This document shows positions 24,192 through 32,185 of a stretch of 52,708 bases of DNA, piece by piece (position 1 is the stretch's first letter; each line of letters opens with the position of its first letter). A program made the translations under genes and the position numbers. The DNA is from Paenibacillus bouchesdurhonensis (GTDB lineage Bacteria > Bacillota > Bacilli > Paenibacillales > Paenibacillaceae): NCBI RefSeq assembly GCF_900155685.1, contig NZ_LT732548.1, positions 660,240 through 712,947 on the forward strand. The letters run 5' to 3'. The notes under the pieces were generated by a model. It worked only from the letters and a program-made list of their open reading frames with translations. It did not search any database and had not been told where the DNA came from.

Positions 24192-24645
24192 CTTGTCCCT
24201 CCAAATATGGTTTATGATATTTTTCCTCTGCTGCCTTACGTAGAGTTATTGCATCTTCTTTGTTTTTTCGATATCCCAGCGTGATATTTTTGCCCTTAAA
24301 TCCAATGTAAGATTTCCATTCTTGCCGGGACTCCATCCAAATAACCCCCTTGTGTCCGCTCTTATTATCTTTATGTAATTTGGCTTTAAGAGCTGTCTTG
24401 CGTGTACCATCTATACGATCCGCGGCTATGTGCTTTAATGCACCTTTATTCCGCTTTGCAACTCTCTTACAGCCGCAACTTTTATAATACCCGGCGTTTA
24501 AGCTGCCAGTAGGTACATGTGTAGTTTTACCGCAGGTGCAAAGACATTCCCAAAGAAGGTTGTTATTTTTGTCCCTTCGGTCGCTCAGTCGAATTACCTC
24601 CAGATCTCCAAACATTTTCCCCGTTAAATCAATACGCCTAACCAT
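24184..24645 (-). CDS. AP2-like DNA-binding phage protein with N-terminal zinc motif
   Basis: 153 residues read leftward. The front has two Cys pairs (WECLCTCGK and SCGCKR), and residues about 95-145 (SGHKGVIWMESRQEWKSYIG, then NKEDAITLRKAAEEKYH) match the AP2-type domain found in phage homing nucleases and small phage DNA-binding proteins. No HNH core is seen, so it is probably a nuclease remnant or a DNA-binding protein. The gene touches its upstream neighbour at 24645. Confidence 0.7.
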   Translation of the reverse strand: MVRRIDLTGKMFGDLEVIRLSDRRDKNNNLLWECLCTCGKTTHVPTGSLNAGYYKSCGCKRVAKRNKGALKHIAADRIDGTRKTALKAKLHKDNKSGHKGVIWMESRQEWKSYIGFKGKNITLGYRKNKEDAITLRKAAEEKYHKPYLEGQDE

Positions 24646-25031
24646 TACGCAATCGCCGCCAGTACGCTGTTTTGATCAACATTGCGGATTTCTCCATTAA
24701 CTACTTCAAACATTCCACGACGGCGACCGTCGTTGTACTCGTAAAAACCATTGTTTAAGCGGAATACTTTCTCGCCGTACTCGTTGCTGTAATCCTCGTT
24801 CAGAAACTTCCGATCCAATTTGTATGTAGGATGCGTTCCAACGATTTGAGCCAGCCATGTGCGAGCCTTGCGAGTGTCAGCAGCCAGTTCAAACGTAGCC
24901 TTTGCCGCCCAGGCTTTAACGTTAGCCCACGCTTGCTTTAAAGCTGCTGCAAAGTATTCTTTAGCCGTTCCTCCGAATTGTGCTGCTCCTTGTCTTGCAA
25001 TTGCCCATGCCGCTGTCATAATGTTTTTCAT
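24645..25031 (-). CDS. Hypothetical phage protein (about 128 aa)
   Basis: Read leftward from ATG 25031, which is eight bases from GGAGG; ATG 25037 is only two bases away from it. The first 70 residues are Ala/Trp-rich helix (MTAAWAIARQGAAQFGG) and the rest is polar with an EYNDGRRRGMFEVVNGEI segment. It is the first gene after the second copy of the operator. No known family is claimed. Confidence 0.55.
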   Translation of the reverse strand: MKNIMTAAWAIARQGAAQFGGTAKEYFAAALKQAWANVKAWAAKATFELAADTRKARTWLAQIVGTHPTYKLDRKFLNEDYSNEYGEKVFRLNNGFYEYNDGRRRGMFEVVNGEIRNVDQNSVLAAIA

Positions 25032-25084
25032 TTTCATTACCTCCGCTTGATTTGTTATATACATAATAACATGGCTATACGCAT

Positions 25085-25122
25085 TTGTATAGGGGGAACA
25101 TTATACGAACATAATGTGAAAT
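25085..25122 (-). promoter_or_regulatory. Repeated promoter/operator, copy 2
   Basis: TTGTATAGGGGG is followed by GAAC at 25096 and 25107 and GAAA at 25118, at 11-base steps. It matches copy 1 at 23909-23944. On the minus strand it lies 54 bases upstream of the gene starting at 25031. The two copies suggest one regulator for both units. Confidence 0.5.
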
Positions 25123-25165
25123 AAAAATACCCACCGACTAAGTCAGCGGGCTAGTTAATGAAGAG

Positions 25166-25200
25166 ACCACCGAGGCATAAGCCAAAGTGGTTATTTTTTT
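25166..25200 (+). terminator. Intrinsic terminator near the prophage edge
   Basis: ACCAC pairs with GTGGT around an inner GGC-ATAA-GCC stem, followed by TTATTTTTTT. It reads rightward and would stop transcripts leaving the prophage toward comFA. Nothing is coded on that strand just before it. Confidence 0.5.
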
Positions 25201-25249
25201 CTTCCTAATCTAATATTAAGTTTATTATTATTTACTTTTCAACATATAT

Positions 25250-25273
25250 GCCTTCCCCTATCATAACGACCCG
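25250..25273. other. Candidate right attachment site (attR) in comFA
   Basis: comFA homology starts here. From 25250 the frame reads AFPYHNDPMLAFAAE, which continues the conserved ComFA motif DEVDAFPY; the codon before Ala is Tyr instead of the expected Asp, and sequence upstream is AT-rich and not coding. The core of the site must lie at or just after this point. Exact limits need the left junction, which is outside the window. Confidence 0.55.
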
Positions 25274-25960
25274 ATGCTTGCTTTCGCCGCAGAAGCGTCC
25301 TGCAAGCCGAATGGGCGCTTTATATTTCTGTCCGCCACGCCTCCGCGGTCTTTACAGCGCCAGATCCAGCAAGGCAAGCTCCCGCATGCTAAAGTTCCGG
25401 CGCGATTTCATGGTTATCCCTTGCCCGTACCCCGGCGGATTACTATGAATTCCGTAAAGGAGGCGGTAGAGCGTCAGCGGCTGCCCGGCTCATTGCTGCA
25501 TCCCTTACATAAATCCATTCAACGAGGAGCACAAATATTTATGTTTGTTTCCCGTATTAAGCATATCGAGCCTTTTGTTGCTCTTTTGAGGCGCAAATTT
25601 TCTGATATTTCGATTGCGGGCACTTCCTCGCAGGACGAGGGGCGTGCTGAGAAGGTGCTGGCTTTCCGTTCGGGGGAAATTCGCATTCTCGCAACAACGA
25701 CGATTCTAGAGCGAGGTGTCACTGTGCCGAAAAGCGACGTATATATTTTGGATGCCGATAGCGCGCTTTTTGATGAGGCGTCTCTCGTTCAAATGGCAGG
25801 CCGAGCCGGGCGATCCAAAGACGATCCCGCAGGCGTTGTTATTTTCGCATCGCCGGAGTGGACGGTGTCCCAGCGCGCAGCCGTGAAGCAGATAAAATCG
25901 ATGAACAGAATCGCTCTAAAAAGGGGCTTCCTCCGCGCGGCAGAGCAGCGAACAGACTAA
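25250..25960 (+). pseudogene. comFA: comFA, 3' fragment cut by the prophage
   Basis: About 236 codons encode the C-terminal half of ComFA, the ATPase that helps pull single-stranded DNA into competent cells. Seen are helicase motif III (FIFLSATPP), motif V (LATTTILERGVTVP) and motif VI (QMAGRAGR). The N-terminal zinc region, Walker A and most of motif II are missing and should lie beyond the prophage's left end. There is no good start codon or ribosome site, so it is probably not translated unless the phage excises. comFC follows in the same direction. Confidence 0.88.
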
Positions 25961-26121
25961 CGTCTATTTTTATAAAAATCAGATTTAAGCTTAAGGCAGA
26001 CCTCACTGGAGTAAAAGTTATGATCGCACTCCGACCATTGCTTACGCGACACTACTATAAATTAAAGTGAGGATACGGTCAGTTAATAAAGAGAATGTAT
26101 AGCAGTTGAAAGGAGATTCGT

Positions 26122-26163
26122 ATGATCTACGATGTAGGGCGGATGGGGGGGCATCGGTTTTGA
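26122..26163 (+). CDS. Possible 13-codon leader peptide before comFC
   Basis: A strong AAAGGAGA five bases before ATG 26122 opens the short frame MIYDVGRMGGHRF, which ends seven bases before the first in-frame ATG of comFC. It may be a translated leader or a chance frame. Only the ribosome site supports it. Confidence 0.25.
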   Translation: MIYDVGRMGGHRF

Positions 26164-26193
26164 AGGAGAATGGGAATGAGAGGGGGAGAAGTG

Positions 26194-27039
26194 ATGTGTT
26201 TTTCACGGGAAAGTTTTGGTCAGCTCTGGTCTGGGATGTTCAAGCCGATCCAGCAACTGCTGGTCAAGGGTGAAAGCTCCTGCTTGGCTTGCGGCAAAAT
26301 GATTTCCATATGCGTTCCTGGCTATTCTGAATTGTGTGCGCCATGCTATTCGAGTATCCCTTGGATCACGCTGCCTCGCTGCTGGACTTGCGGTCGTCAT
26401 GTCGGGTGTCCTGATTGCAGTCGCAAAGGGGGAGTGCAGCGCAGCTTTGTCATGAATCGAAGTAGTGTTGCGTATAGTGCCTCTATGCGTCAGTGGTTGG
26501 CCCAGTACAAATATCGGGGGCATGAATCATATAGTACTGTTCTGAGTCGCATGATGGGACGCGCCATGGAGCAAATGAAGCAGGAGCTCAAATCGCAACG
26601 AATTACCTTTGATGGTGTTGTTTTTGTTCCACTAAGCGAGGCAAGATGGCGGGAGCGGGGCTTCAATCAGGCGGAAGAGCTGGCTAAGGGGGCAGCATTG
26701 GTTGGGTGGTGTGTTGGAAGAGGCAGGCTGCCCTTGCTAAATTTATTAATGCGTTCCCGGCATACTGATAAACAAAGTTTCAAGAGCAGGAATGAGAGAT
26801 TAAGGAATATGCAGGGAGTATTTCAGGCGTTGCCCGATGCGCCGGAGCAGCTCGGAAGGGTCATTTCGGAATCCCGCAGAACATTTCTTGAGCATGGTGC
26901 AGTAATTCGTTTGCTGCTGGTGGATGATGTTTACACGACAGGGAGTACGATTAATGCCTGTGCTGGCGTTTTGCAAAGCATTTGCGGGGAGCTCGGCTTT
27001 GGCGGGGAAATTTACAGTTTGACCTGGGCAAGATCTTAA
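26194..27039 (+). CDS. comFC: ComF family protein (phosphoribosyltransferase type)
   Basis: 281 residues from ATG 26194, behind GGGGGAG; in-frame ATGs at 26170 and 26176 are alternatives. The N-terminus has Cys pairs of a zinc ribbon (CLACGK, CAPC, CWTCGRHVGCPDC). The C-terminus holds the PRPP-binding signature LLLVDDVYTTGST near 245, and WRERGFNQAEELAK is a family hallmark. ComFC acts in DNA uptake with ComFA by an unsettled mechanism. It follows the broken comFA by about 230 bases, so insertion may have cut it from its promoter. Confidence 0.9.
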   Translation: MCFSRESFGQLWSGMFKPIQQLLVKGESSCLACGKMISICVPGYSELCAPCYSSIPWITLPRCWTCGRHVGCPDCSRKGGVQRSFVMNRSSVAYSASMRQWLAQYKYRGHESYSTVLSRMMGRAMEQMKQELKSQRITFDGVVFVPLSEARWRERGFNQAEELAKGAALVGWCVGRGRLPLLNLLMRSRHTDKQSFKSRNERLRNMQGVFQALPDAPEQLGRVISESRRTFLEHGAVIRLLLVDDVYTTGSTINACAGVLQSICGELGFGGEIYSLTWARS

Positions 27040-27041
27040 AA

Positions 27042-27069
27042 TTTACAAAACGCAGTATTTTTGTATGAA
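27042..27069 (+). promoter_or_regulatory. Possible sigma-A promoter for yvyF
   Basis: TTTACA (27042-27047), 16 bases, TATGAA (27064-27069), just after the comFC stop. The fit is fair only. Confidence 0.35.
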
Positions 27070-27145
27070 AATATGGACGAACACCCCTAAAATAAGGTAA
27101 TCTATCATAAACAGCTTTACGAATGTAGTAGTAGGGGGAATAGTT

Positions 27146-27565
27146 ATGAATTTAGGAAATTGTCCGCGCTGCGGCAGACTGTTCGCCAATAATTTCAGAG
27201 ACATCTGTCCTTCCTGCATTAAAGATATTGAGCAAGAGTATGAGAAATGTCTGAAATATTTGCGAGAAGAGAAGACGGCTACTATTCAAGAAGTTTCGGA
27301 AGCAACAGGCGTTTCGATCAAACAGATTACGAAGTTCATCAAAGAGGGCCGCATTACTGTGGCCGACAATCCGAATATGATGTATCCATGTGAAGTATGC
27401 GGGGTTCTTATCCGCGAGAACAACATGTGCGATTCATGCCGCGCTCGTCTAACGCGAGATTTCACCGCTGCGGCTAAGGAGGATTCCGGAGCCGGTCAAA
27501 ACGACTCTGCTGAACGAAAAGGCACCGGGGCATACGGCGCTGTCGACAAATTCCGTAACCAGTAA
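27146..27565 (+). CDS. yvyF: Flagellar operon protein YvyF
   Basis: 139 residues from ATG 27146, behind AGGGGG. Two zinc-type regions (CPRCGRLF with CPSC; CEVC with CDSC) flank a MerR-like helix-turn-helix (TIQEVSEATGVSIKQITKFI near 46-65). This is the conserved TIGR03826-type protein found ahead of flgM in Bacillales, thought to regulate flagellar genes; its exact role is not settled. The gene is followed by a terminator that overlaps the flgM promoter. Confidence 0.88.
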   Translation: MNLGNCPRCGRLFANNFRDICPSCIKDIEQEYEKCLKYLREEKTATIQEVSEATGVSIKQITKFIKEGRITVADNPNMMYPCEVCGVLIRENNMCDSCRARLTRDFTAAAKEDSGAGQNDSAERKGTGAYGAVDKFRNQ

Positions 27566-27620
27566 GGCTAAGAGTACTCAAATATTGCTATAATAATATA
27601 AATAAACCTATAGTTCGCTA

Positions 27621-27648
27621 TTAACAATGTTTCAACCTACGCCGATAA
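27621..27648 (+). promoter_or_regulatory. SigD-type promoter for flgM
   Basis: TTAA (27621-27624), 16 bases, GCCGATAA (27641-27648), close to the SigD consensus TAAA-N15-GCCGATAT. The -10 box is also the left arm of a terminator hairpin. Confidence 0.7.
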
Positions 27649-27674
27649 ACTTAGTAAAGATTATCGGTTTTTTT
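27642..27674 (+). terminator. Intrinsic terminator overlapping the SigD promoter
   Basis: CCGATAA (27642-27648) pairs perfectly with TTATCGG (27661-27667) over a 12-base loop, followed by seven T. It can stop yvyF transcripts. Transcripts begun at the SigD promoter lack the left arm and so escape it. Confidence 0.7.
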
Positions 27675-27698
27675 AATTTGGAAAGAAAGGTGGAGCCC

Positions 27699-27983
27699 AT
27701 GAAGATCAACGAAACAGGACGGGTCGGAGCCATTAATAGTTATCAACGCCATATTGAATCACAGCGTCAGGAATCAGACCGCAAAGCACGCCGCAAGGAT
27801 GAGGTGTCCATCTCAACGGAGGCGATGGAGCTGTTGCAGGCACAGGGGAAGGTACAAGATCCTCGGCGCTTAGAACGGATTGAAGAGCTGAAAGCCCAAG
27901 TATCCTCGGGTACGTATCATGTCGATGCCGGCAAGCTGGCAGAGAAGCTCGCTCCGTATTTTAAGTCGCTGACTGAGAAATAG
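27699..27983 (+). CDS. flgM: Anti-sigma factor FlgM
   Basis: 94 residues from ATG 27699, behind GAAAGGTGGAG. FlgM binds SigD and holds late flagellar genes off until the hook-basal body is complete. The family's front (MKINETGRVGAINSYQR) and C-terminal SigD-binding helices (DPRRLERIEELKAQVSSGTY and KLAEKLAPYFKSL) are seen. Its SigD-type promoter would give feedback on its own level. flgN follows after nine bases. Confidence 0.93.
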   Translation: MKINETGRVGAINSYQRHIESQRQESDRKARRKDEVSISTEAMELLQAQGKVQDPRRLERIEELKAQVSSGTYHVDAGKLAEKLAPYFKSLTEK

Positions 27984-27992
27984 GGGGCAGTT

Positions 27993-28493
27993 ATGTCAGT
28001 TCAAGGATTGATTGATGCACTGGAAGAAATGGATCAGCGCTATGAGGCATTGCTTGAAGTAATGCAGGAGAAGAAGCAAGCGATCATTAGCAACGAGTAC
28101 GACGCATTGGTGCGTACGATGTCTAAGGAATCAAAGATGCTTAAAGGCATTGAAGAGCAGGAGAAGCAAATCCTGGCGTCGGCGCAAGCCTTTTTGCAAT
28201 CGAAGGGAATTAAATCCCAGTTGGAATTAACTATTACAGAATTGCTTCGGCTAGTATTTGATCCTGAGGAGAAACGGGCTCTTTCCGAGATTCAAAACAA
28301 GCTGAGCGATCGCTTAAGCAAGCTCAAGCATATTAATACGTTAAATCAAAGCCTGATCGATCAGTCGCTTTCTTTTATCGACTTTTCTCTGAACCTGATG
28401 GTCGGCGGCATGGATGAAGAAGCCACTTATGCGCCTCCTCAGCAGCAGGAGAGAAGAAGCTCGGCAAGAAGCAACTTCGATACAAGAGCTTAA
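27993..28493 (+). CDS. flgN: FlgN, chaperone for hook-filament junction proteins
   Basis: 166 residues, nearly all helical. FlgN binds FlgK and FlgL before export. The YEALLEVMQEKKQAIISNEYDAL opening and the long coiled coil to about 130 are typical. The C-terminal 25 residues are polar and rich in Gln and Ser. It is co-transcribed with flgM; flgK follows after an unusual 322-base gap with hairpins. Confidence 0.88.
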   Translation: MSVQGLIDALEEMDQRYEALLEVMQEKKQAIISNEYDALVRTMSKESKMLKGIEEQEKQILASAQAFLQSKGIKSQLELTITELLRLVFDPEEKRALSEIQNKLSDRLSKLKHINTLNQSLIDQSLSFIDFSLNLMVGGMDEEATYAPPQQQERRSSARSNFDTRA

Positions 28494-28815
28494 ACTTTTG
28501 ATGATATAAATACGAGTTCAAAAAGTAAAAATTTCAGCACCGAAGTATACGCTCTCGATGTGCGTTTTTACAAACGCCCTAGATTGAATGAAACTAGAGA
28601 TTGAGGAGGCACTGTTACACGTTTTCGAAGAAAACGACTACGGAAGCATACACAGGCAAACCTACGTGTGCACCTAAAATGTTTCCGAAGGAAACATACT
28701 TCGAAAGCATAGGCTCGGCTCGGGTGAATTCAAGATTCGATGCCGAATAAACTTCCTGGGCTGCTTCGTGATCAAAGATTGACTTTTTGAACAACATCTA
28801 TAAAGGAGAATGATG
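28494..28815 (+). repeat. Hairpin repeat block between flgN and flgK
   Basis: A gene-free stretch holding three GAA- or TTAC-looped hairpins: GCGTTT with AAACGC (28562-28577), CGTTTTC-GAA-GAAAACG (28620-28636) and ATGTTTCC-GAA-GGAAACAT (28679-28697). The last two start related units; each is followed by ACT(A/T)CG(G/A)AAGCATA. Together they form two tandem copies of about 60 bases. Compensating differences in the stems (TTTTC/GAAAA against TTTCC/GGAAA) suggest that RNA folding is kept. Confidence 0.6.
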
Positions 28816-30387
28816 ATGACCTCCACATTTCATGGATTAGAAACGAGTAAGCGCGCCTTATTCGTCAATACAACTTCAATGCAGACTTTGGGACATAACA
28901 TCGCAAACGCAGGCACAGAAGGGTATACGCGCCAGCGTGTAAATACGACGGAAGCACGGCCGATCTGGGCGATGGGGATGACGAGAAGCCAGCAGCCAGG
29001 GATGCTTGGAACGGGTGTCGAGTACGGAAGTATTACGCGTATTAGAGACAGCTTTCTCGATACGCAATTTCGGCGGGAGAATCAGTTTCTAGGCTCTTGG
29101 GAAGTGCTGAACTCAACGATGGTTTCTATCCAAAGCATTATGAACGAACCATCAGGCAGCGGGCTCAGCAAGGTCATGGATGACTTCTGGAACGCTTGGG
29201 AGACGCTTAACCGCGATCCATCTCTGTTAAGTGCCCGGGTAGCCGTCGCTGGAGCAGCCAGCAACCTGACGGATACGCTGCAGCATATAAGCACTTCTTT
29301 AAATAATTTAACCAGCGATCTTACAGCGAATATCGACAAGAAGGTTATGGAAGCGAACAATATTCTCGACAATATTGCTAGATTGAATGCTCTAATTCGC
29401 GACAATGAGAGCTTTGGCGATAATGCAAACGATTATCGTGACCAAAGAGACTTGTTAATTGATCAACTATCGACGATCGTTGACGTGCAGTTCGTGGAAG
29501 ACGAAGCCGGCATGGTCAGTATAGTCTCCGCAGGAGCGAACGTGCTCGAAGGGGAGAATATAACGTATTTAACAGCGGCCAGTGCTGCTACAGCTACTGC
29601 TGGGCAGCTCAATGGGTACAACAGATCGCTGGAAGAGACAAGCACGATCCGCAACCAACTGAATGCACTGGTGAGCACGCTCGTGACAGGGGATGTCAAG
29701 GTTACTCTCAACAATGGATATATTACTTCACAGGACATGGTGGCCCTCAATGATGTGACTTTGCAAGGCGGTGCGCTTATCCCGGCTGGGCAAAATATTC
29801 CGGCTGGCTCCACGATTACTTCATCCGTAGATGTTATGGTCAAAGGATTCAATGGATTGCATCAGCTGGGTTACTCACTTACCGATCCGCCGGCTTCAGG
29901 CATCCCATTCTTTGTCTCGACAGGGGGAGGGTTCACGATCGATGACATCCGCGTTAACCCGGACATTATAAGCAATACGAATAATATCGCGGCATCCTCT
30001 AAATTCGAGAATGTGAACGGGGTCAATAAAGTCATTCGGGGGAATAGTGATATTGCCAATGCTCTAGCTTCAATGCGTGACGCCTTGTTTACCTTCCCGG
30101 CAAATCTAACCTCGCTCTCGACGGGTTCCACGGACGACTACTTCCGGGCACTTGTCGGCGATTTGGGGATTCGGGCAAGCAATACGCTGCGGAATTACGA
30201 GAATCAGTACAGCATGACAGACAACCTGCAAATGCAGCGCCAATCCGTGAGCGGCGTTTCCTTGGACGAAGAATTCGCGGATATGATCCGCTTTCAGCAA
30301 GCCTATAATGCAGCGGCGCGTAATATGACGGCTGTAGACGAAATGCTTGACCGAATTATTAATCAAATGGGTCATGTTGGTAGGTAA
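28816..30387 (+). CDS. flgK: Hook-associated protein FlgK (HAP1)
   Basis: 523 residues from the third of three tandem ATGs, the one best spaced from AAAGGAG. FlgK is the first of two junction proteins between hook and filament. The N-terminal rod-type motif (TTSMQTLGHNIANAGTEGYT) and the C-terminal helix (EFADMIRFQQAYNAAARNMT) are diagnostic. The length is normal. It is exported by the flagellar type III system after binding FlgN. Confidence 0.96.
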   Translation: MTSTFHGLETSKRALFVNTTSMQTLGHNIANAGTEGYTRQRVNTTEARPIWAMGMTRSQQPGMLGTGVEYGSITRIRDSFLDTQFRRENQFLGSWEVLNSTMVSIQSIMNEPSGSGLSKVMDDFWNAWETLNRDPSLLSARVAVAGAASNLTDTLQHISTSLNNLTSDLTANIDKKVMEANNILDNIARLNALIRDNESFGDNANDYRDQRDLLIDQLSTIVDVQFVEDEAGMVSIVSAGANVLEGENITYLTAASAATATAGQLNGYNRSLEETSTIRNQLNALVSTLVTGDVKVTLNNGYITSQDMVALNDVTLQGGALIPAGQNIPAGSTITSSVDVMVKGFNGLHQLGYSLTDPPASGIPFFVSTGGGFTIDDIRVNPDIISNTNNIAASSKFENVNGVNKVIRGNSDIANALASMRDALFTFPANLTSLSTGSTDDYFRALVGDLGIRASNTLRNYENQYSMTDNLQMQRQSVSGVSLDEEFADMIRFQQAYNAAARNMTAVDEMLDRIINQMGHVGR

Positions 30388-30414
30388 TGATTAGGAATAG
30401 GAGGCTAAATCAGT

Positions 30415-31305
30415 ATGCGTGTAACAGGTTCAATGCAAAACATCCAGTTGCTGCGTAATTTGCGCAATATTAACTTTGCTATGACGCAAGGACAGCAAGA
30501 GCTGGCAACAGGCCAGCGAATCAGCAAGCCGAGTGACGACCCGGTAGGCGTCGGCTACCAAATGCGCTACGACACAGACCTCGCCAGAAGCGAAGAGTTT
30601 CTGATGAATGCGCAGACAGGAACCGAGATTTTGAAGACAATGGATTCCTTGATGCAGCAGGCGAGTGATGTGATGAAGCGTGTTAGAACATTGGCTTTGC
30701 AAGCAGGAAATGGTACTTTGGATGCTCAGCAGAGACAGACGATTTCAGCTGAAGTTCAGCAGCTGAAGGAACAGATGGTAACGATCGGAAACAGTACTTA
30801 TAATGGTCGGTATCTTTTTAACGGTCAGAAGACCGATCAGGCCCCGTACACGGTAGACGGAGCTGTGGGAGAGAACACTGATCCGGGATTATATTATTTG
30901 AATGTAAGTCCGGCAGTTAAAGTTCCTGTGAGTATCACCGGCGAGATTGTATTTGGACAGGCTAATTCTCCCAATAATGTATTCGGAGTGTTAGATGAGC
31001 TTGTCTCTGCTCTGGATTCCAATAACGTCGCTACAATATCAGCAAGTGTTGATAAAATTGACGCCGCTTCCGATCATATGGCTATTAGCTGGGCAGAAAT
31101 CGGGGCGCGTATGAATCGGTTTGAGTTAATGGAGAACCGGATTCAAGGTGAGCATGTAAACTTGAAGGAACAGCGCTCTAATGTGGCGGATGTAGATTTT
31201 TCCGAGGCGATTATGAACTTGAAAATGAAGGAAAACGTACTGCAGGCGGCTTTATCCACTGGTGCTAGAGTTATGCAGACCTCTCTTCTGGATTTTCTAA
31301 GATAA
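30415..31305 (+). CDS. flgL: Hook-associated protein FlgL (HAP3)
   Basis: 296 residues from ATG 30415, behind AGGAGG. It resembles flagellin ends: MRVTGSMQNIQLLRNLRNIN at the start, with GQQELATGQRISKPSDDPVG, and a C-terminal DFSEAIMNLKMKENVLQAAL helix. It is the second junction protein. It lies 27 bases after flgK in the same operon. Confidence 0.95.
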   Translation: MRVTGSMQNIQLLRNLRNINFAMTQGQQELATGQRISKPSDDPVGVGYQMRYDTDLARSEEFLMNAQTGTEILKTMDSLMQQASDVMKRVRTLALQAGNGTLDAQQRQTISAEVQQLKEQMVTIGNSTYNGRYLFNGQKTDQAPYTVDGAVGENTDPGLYYLNVSPAVKVPVSITGEIVFGQANSPNNVFGVLDELVSALDSNNVATISASVDKIDAASDHMAISWAEIGARMNRFELMENRIQGEHVNLKEQRSNVADVDFSEAIMNLKMKENVLQAALSTGARVMQTSLLDFLR

Positions 31306-31337
31306 TATTATCAAGCTTTATTTAGGAGGGGATGGTA

Positions 31338-31736
31338 ATGCCAGGTATTCAGCCGATGACTTCTAGTGATTGGGGACAATATAGACCAGCGGAGCTTACC
31401 GTTCGTTTAACCTCTCCGGAAATGATTACAGATTGGTCAAGTGTATTCGATGATTTGGAGCTAAAACGGCCGCACTCTTTGATGCGCGAAATAGAAGGTA
31501 GAATTCAAGGTGAAATTTTACAGAATATTGCGGCCAAAGCCCAAGAAGGAGACAGGGTAGCTAATATCTCTTCGGGCGAGAAGAATGTTTTCGGGAATAT
31601 TGCTCATCAGAGGTATATGCGTAATGGACAGAAGGAAATTACAATAGAAGCACTCCCCAAACAAGGGGTTTATATAGATTTTCGAATTTATCCGCCAGAG
31701 ATTAACGTTGAAGCGAGAGGAGCTCTTCCGAAATGA
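31338..31736 (+). CDS. yviE: DUF6470 / YviE-like flagellar cluster protein
   Basis: 132 residues from ATG 31338, spaced eight bases from AGGAGGGG. It lies between flgL and fliW as YviE does in Bacillus subtilis, and shares its end pattern (EGDRVANISSG, then YIDFRIYPPEINVEARG). It is shorter than YviE, lacking about 50 residues at the front. Function unknown. Its stop overlaps fliW by four bases. Confidence 0.75.
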   Translation: MPGIQPMTSSDWGQYRPAELTVRLTSPEMITDWSSVFDDLELKRPHSLMREIEGRIQGEILQNIAAKAQEGDRVANISSGEKNVFGNIAHQRYMRNGQKEITIEALPKQGVYIDFRIYPPEINVEARGALPK

Positions 31737-32182
31737 ACCAACACGCGGATCAGGCAGACACCGTTGTTATTGATAGCGAGGTATATGGCCGCATTGTTAT
31801 AGAGCCGAATCATATTTACCGTTTTGGAGCGGGTATCGTAGGCGTTCCGTCCATTCACGAATACGTTTTGATACCGATTGAAGACTCTCCTTTTTTTATT
31901 CTTCATGCACTGGATGAGCAGATCAGTTTTATTGTAATTGAGGCTCATCAGGCGGTAGATAACTATAACTTTGCAATATCCGACGAAGTGGCAGATCTTC
32001 TTGCGGTGAGACAAGCAGATGATATGGCTGTTATGTTGATCGTGAATATTCAAGAGGAGCAATTGTTTTTGAACTTGAAAGCTCCCGTCCTCCTGGCTCC
32101 TCATTCTCAGCAAGGATGTCAGTATATTATCCATGACCAGGAACTACCGATCCGGCACCTCCTTCAACGGAAGGAGGAGTGA
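31733..32182 (+). CDS. fliW: Flagellar assembly factor FliW
   Basis: 149 residues starting in an ATGA overlap. FliW binds either flagellin or CsrA; when flagellin leaves the cell, free FliW takes CsrA off hag mRNA. Family phrases seen are IVIEPNHIYRFGAGIVGVP and LLVNIQ-like strand VMLIVNIQEEQLFLNLKAPV. csrA follows three bases after its stop, which fits the pair acting together. Confidence 0.94.
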   Translation: MNQHADQADTVVIDSEVYGRIVIEPNHIYRFGAGIVGVPSIHEYVLIPIEDSPFFILHALDEQISFIVIEAHQAVDNYNFAISDEVADLLAVRQADDMAVMLIVNIQEEQLFLNLKAPVLLAPHSQQGCQYIIHDQELPIRHLLQRKEE

Positions 32183-32185
32183 GTT

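Noticed and set aside
28615..28797. Minus-strand 60-codon frame in the flgN-flgK gap
   Set aside because: It coincides with the hairpin repeat units, which explain why the frame is open; no ribosome site was found.
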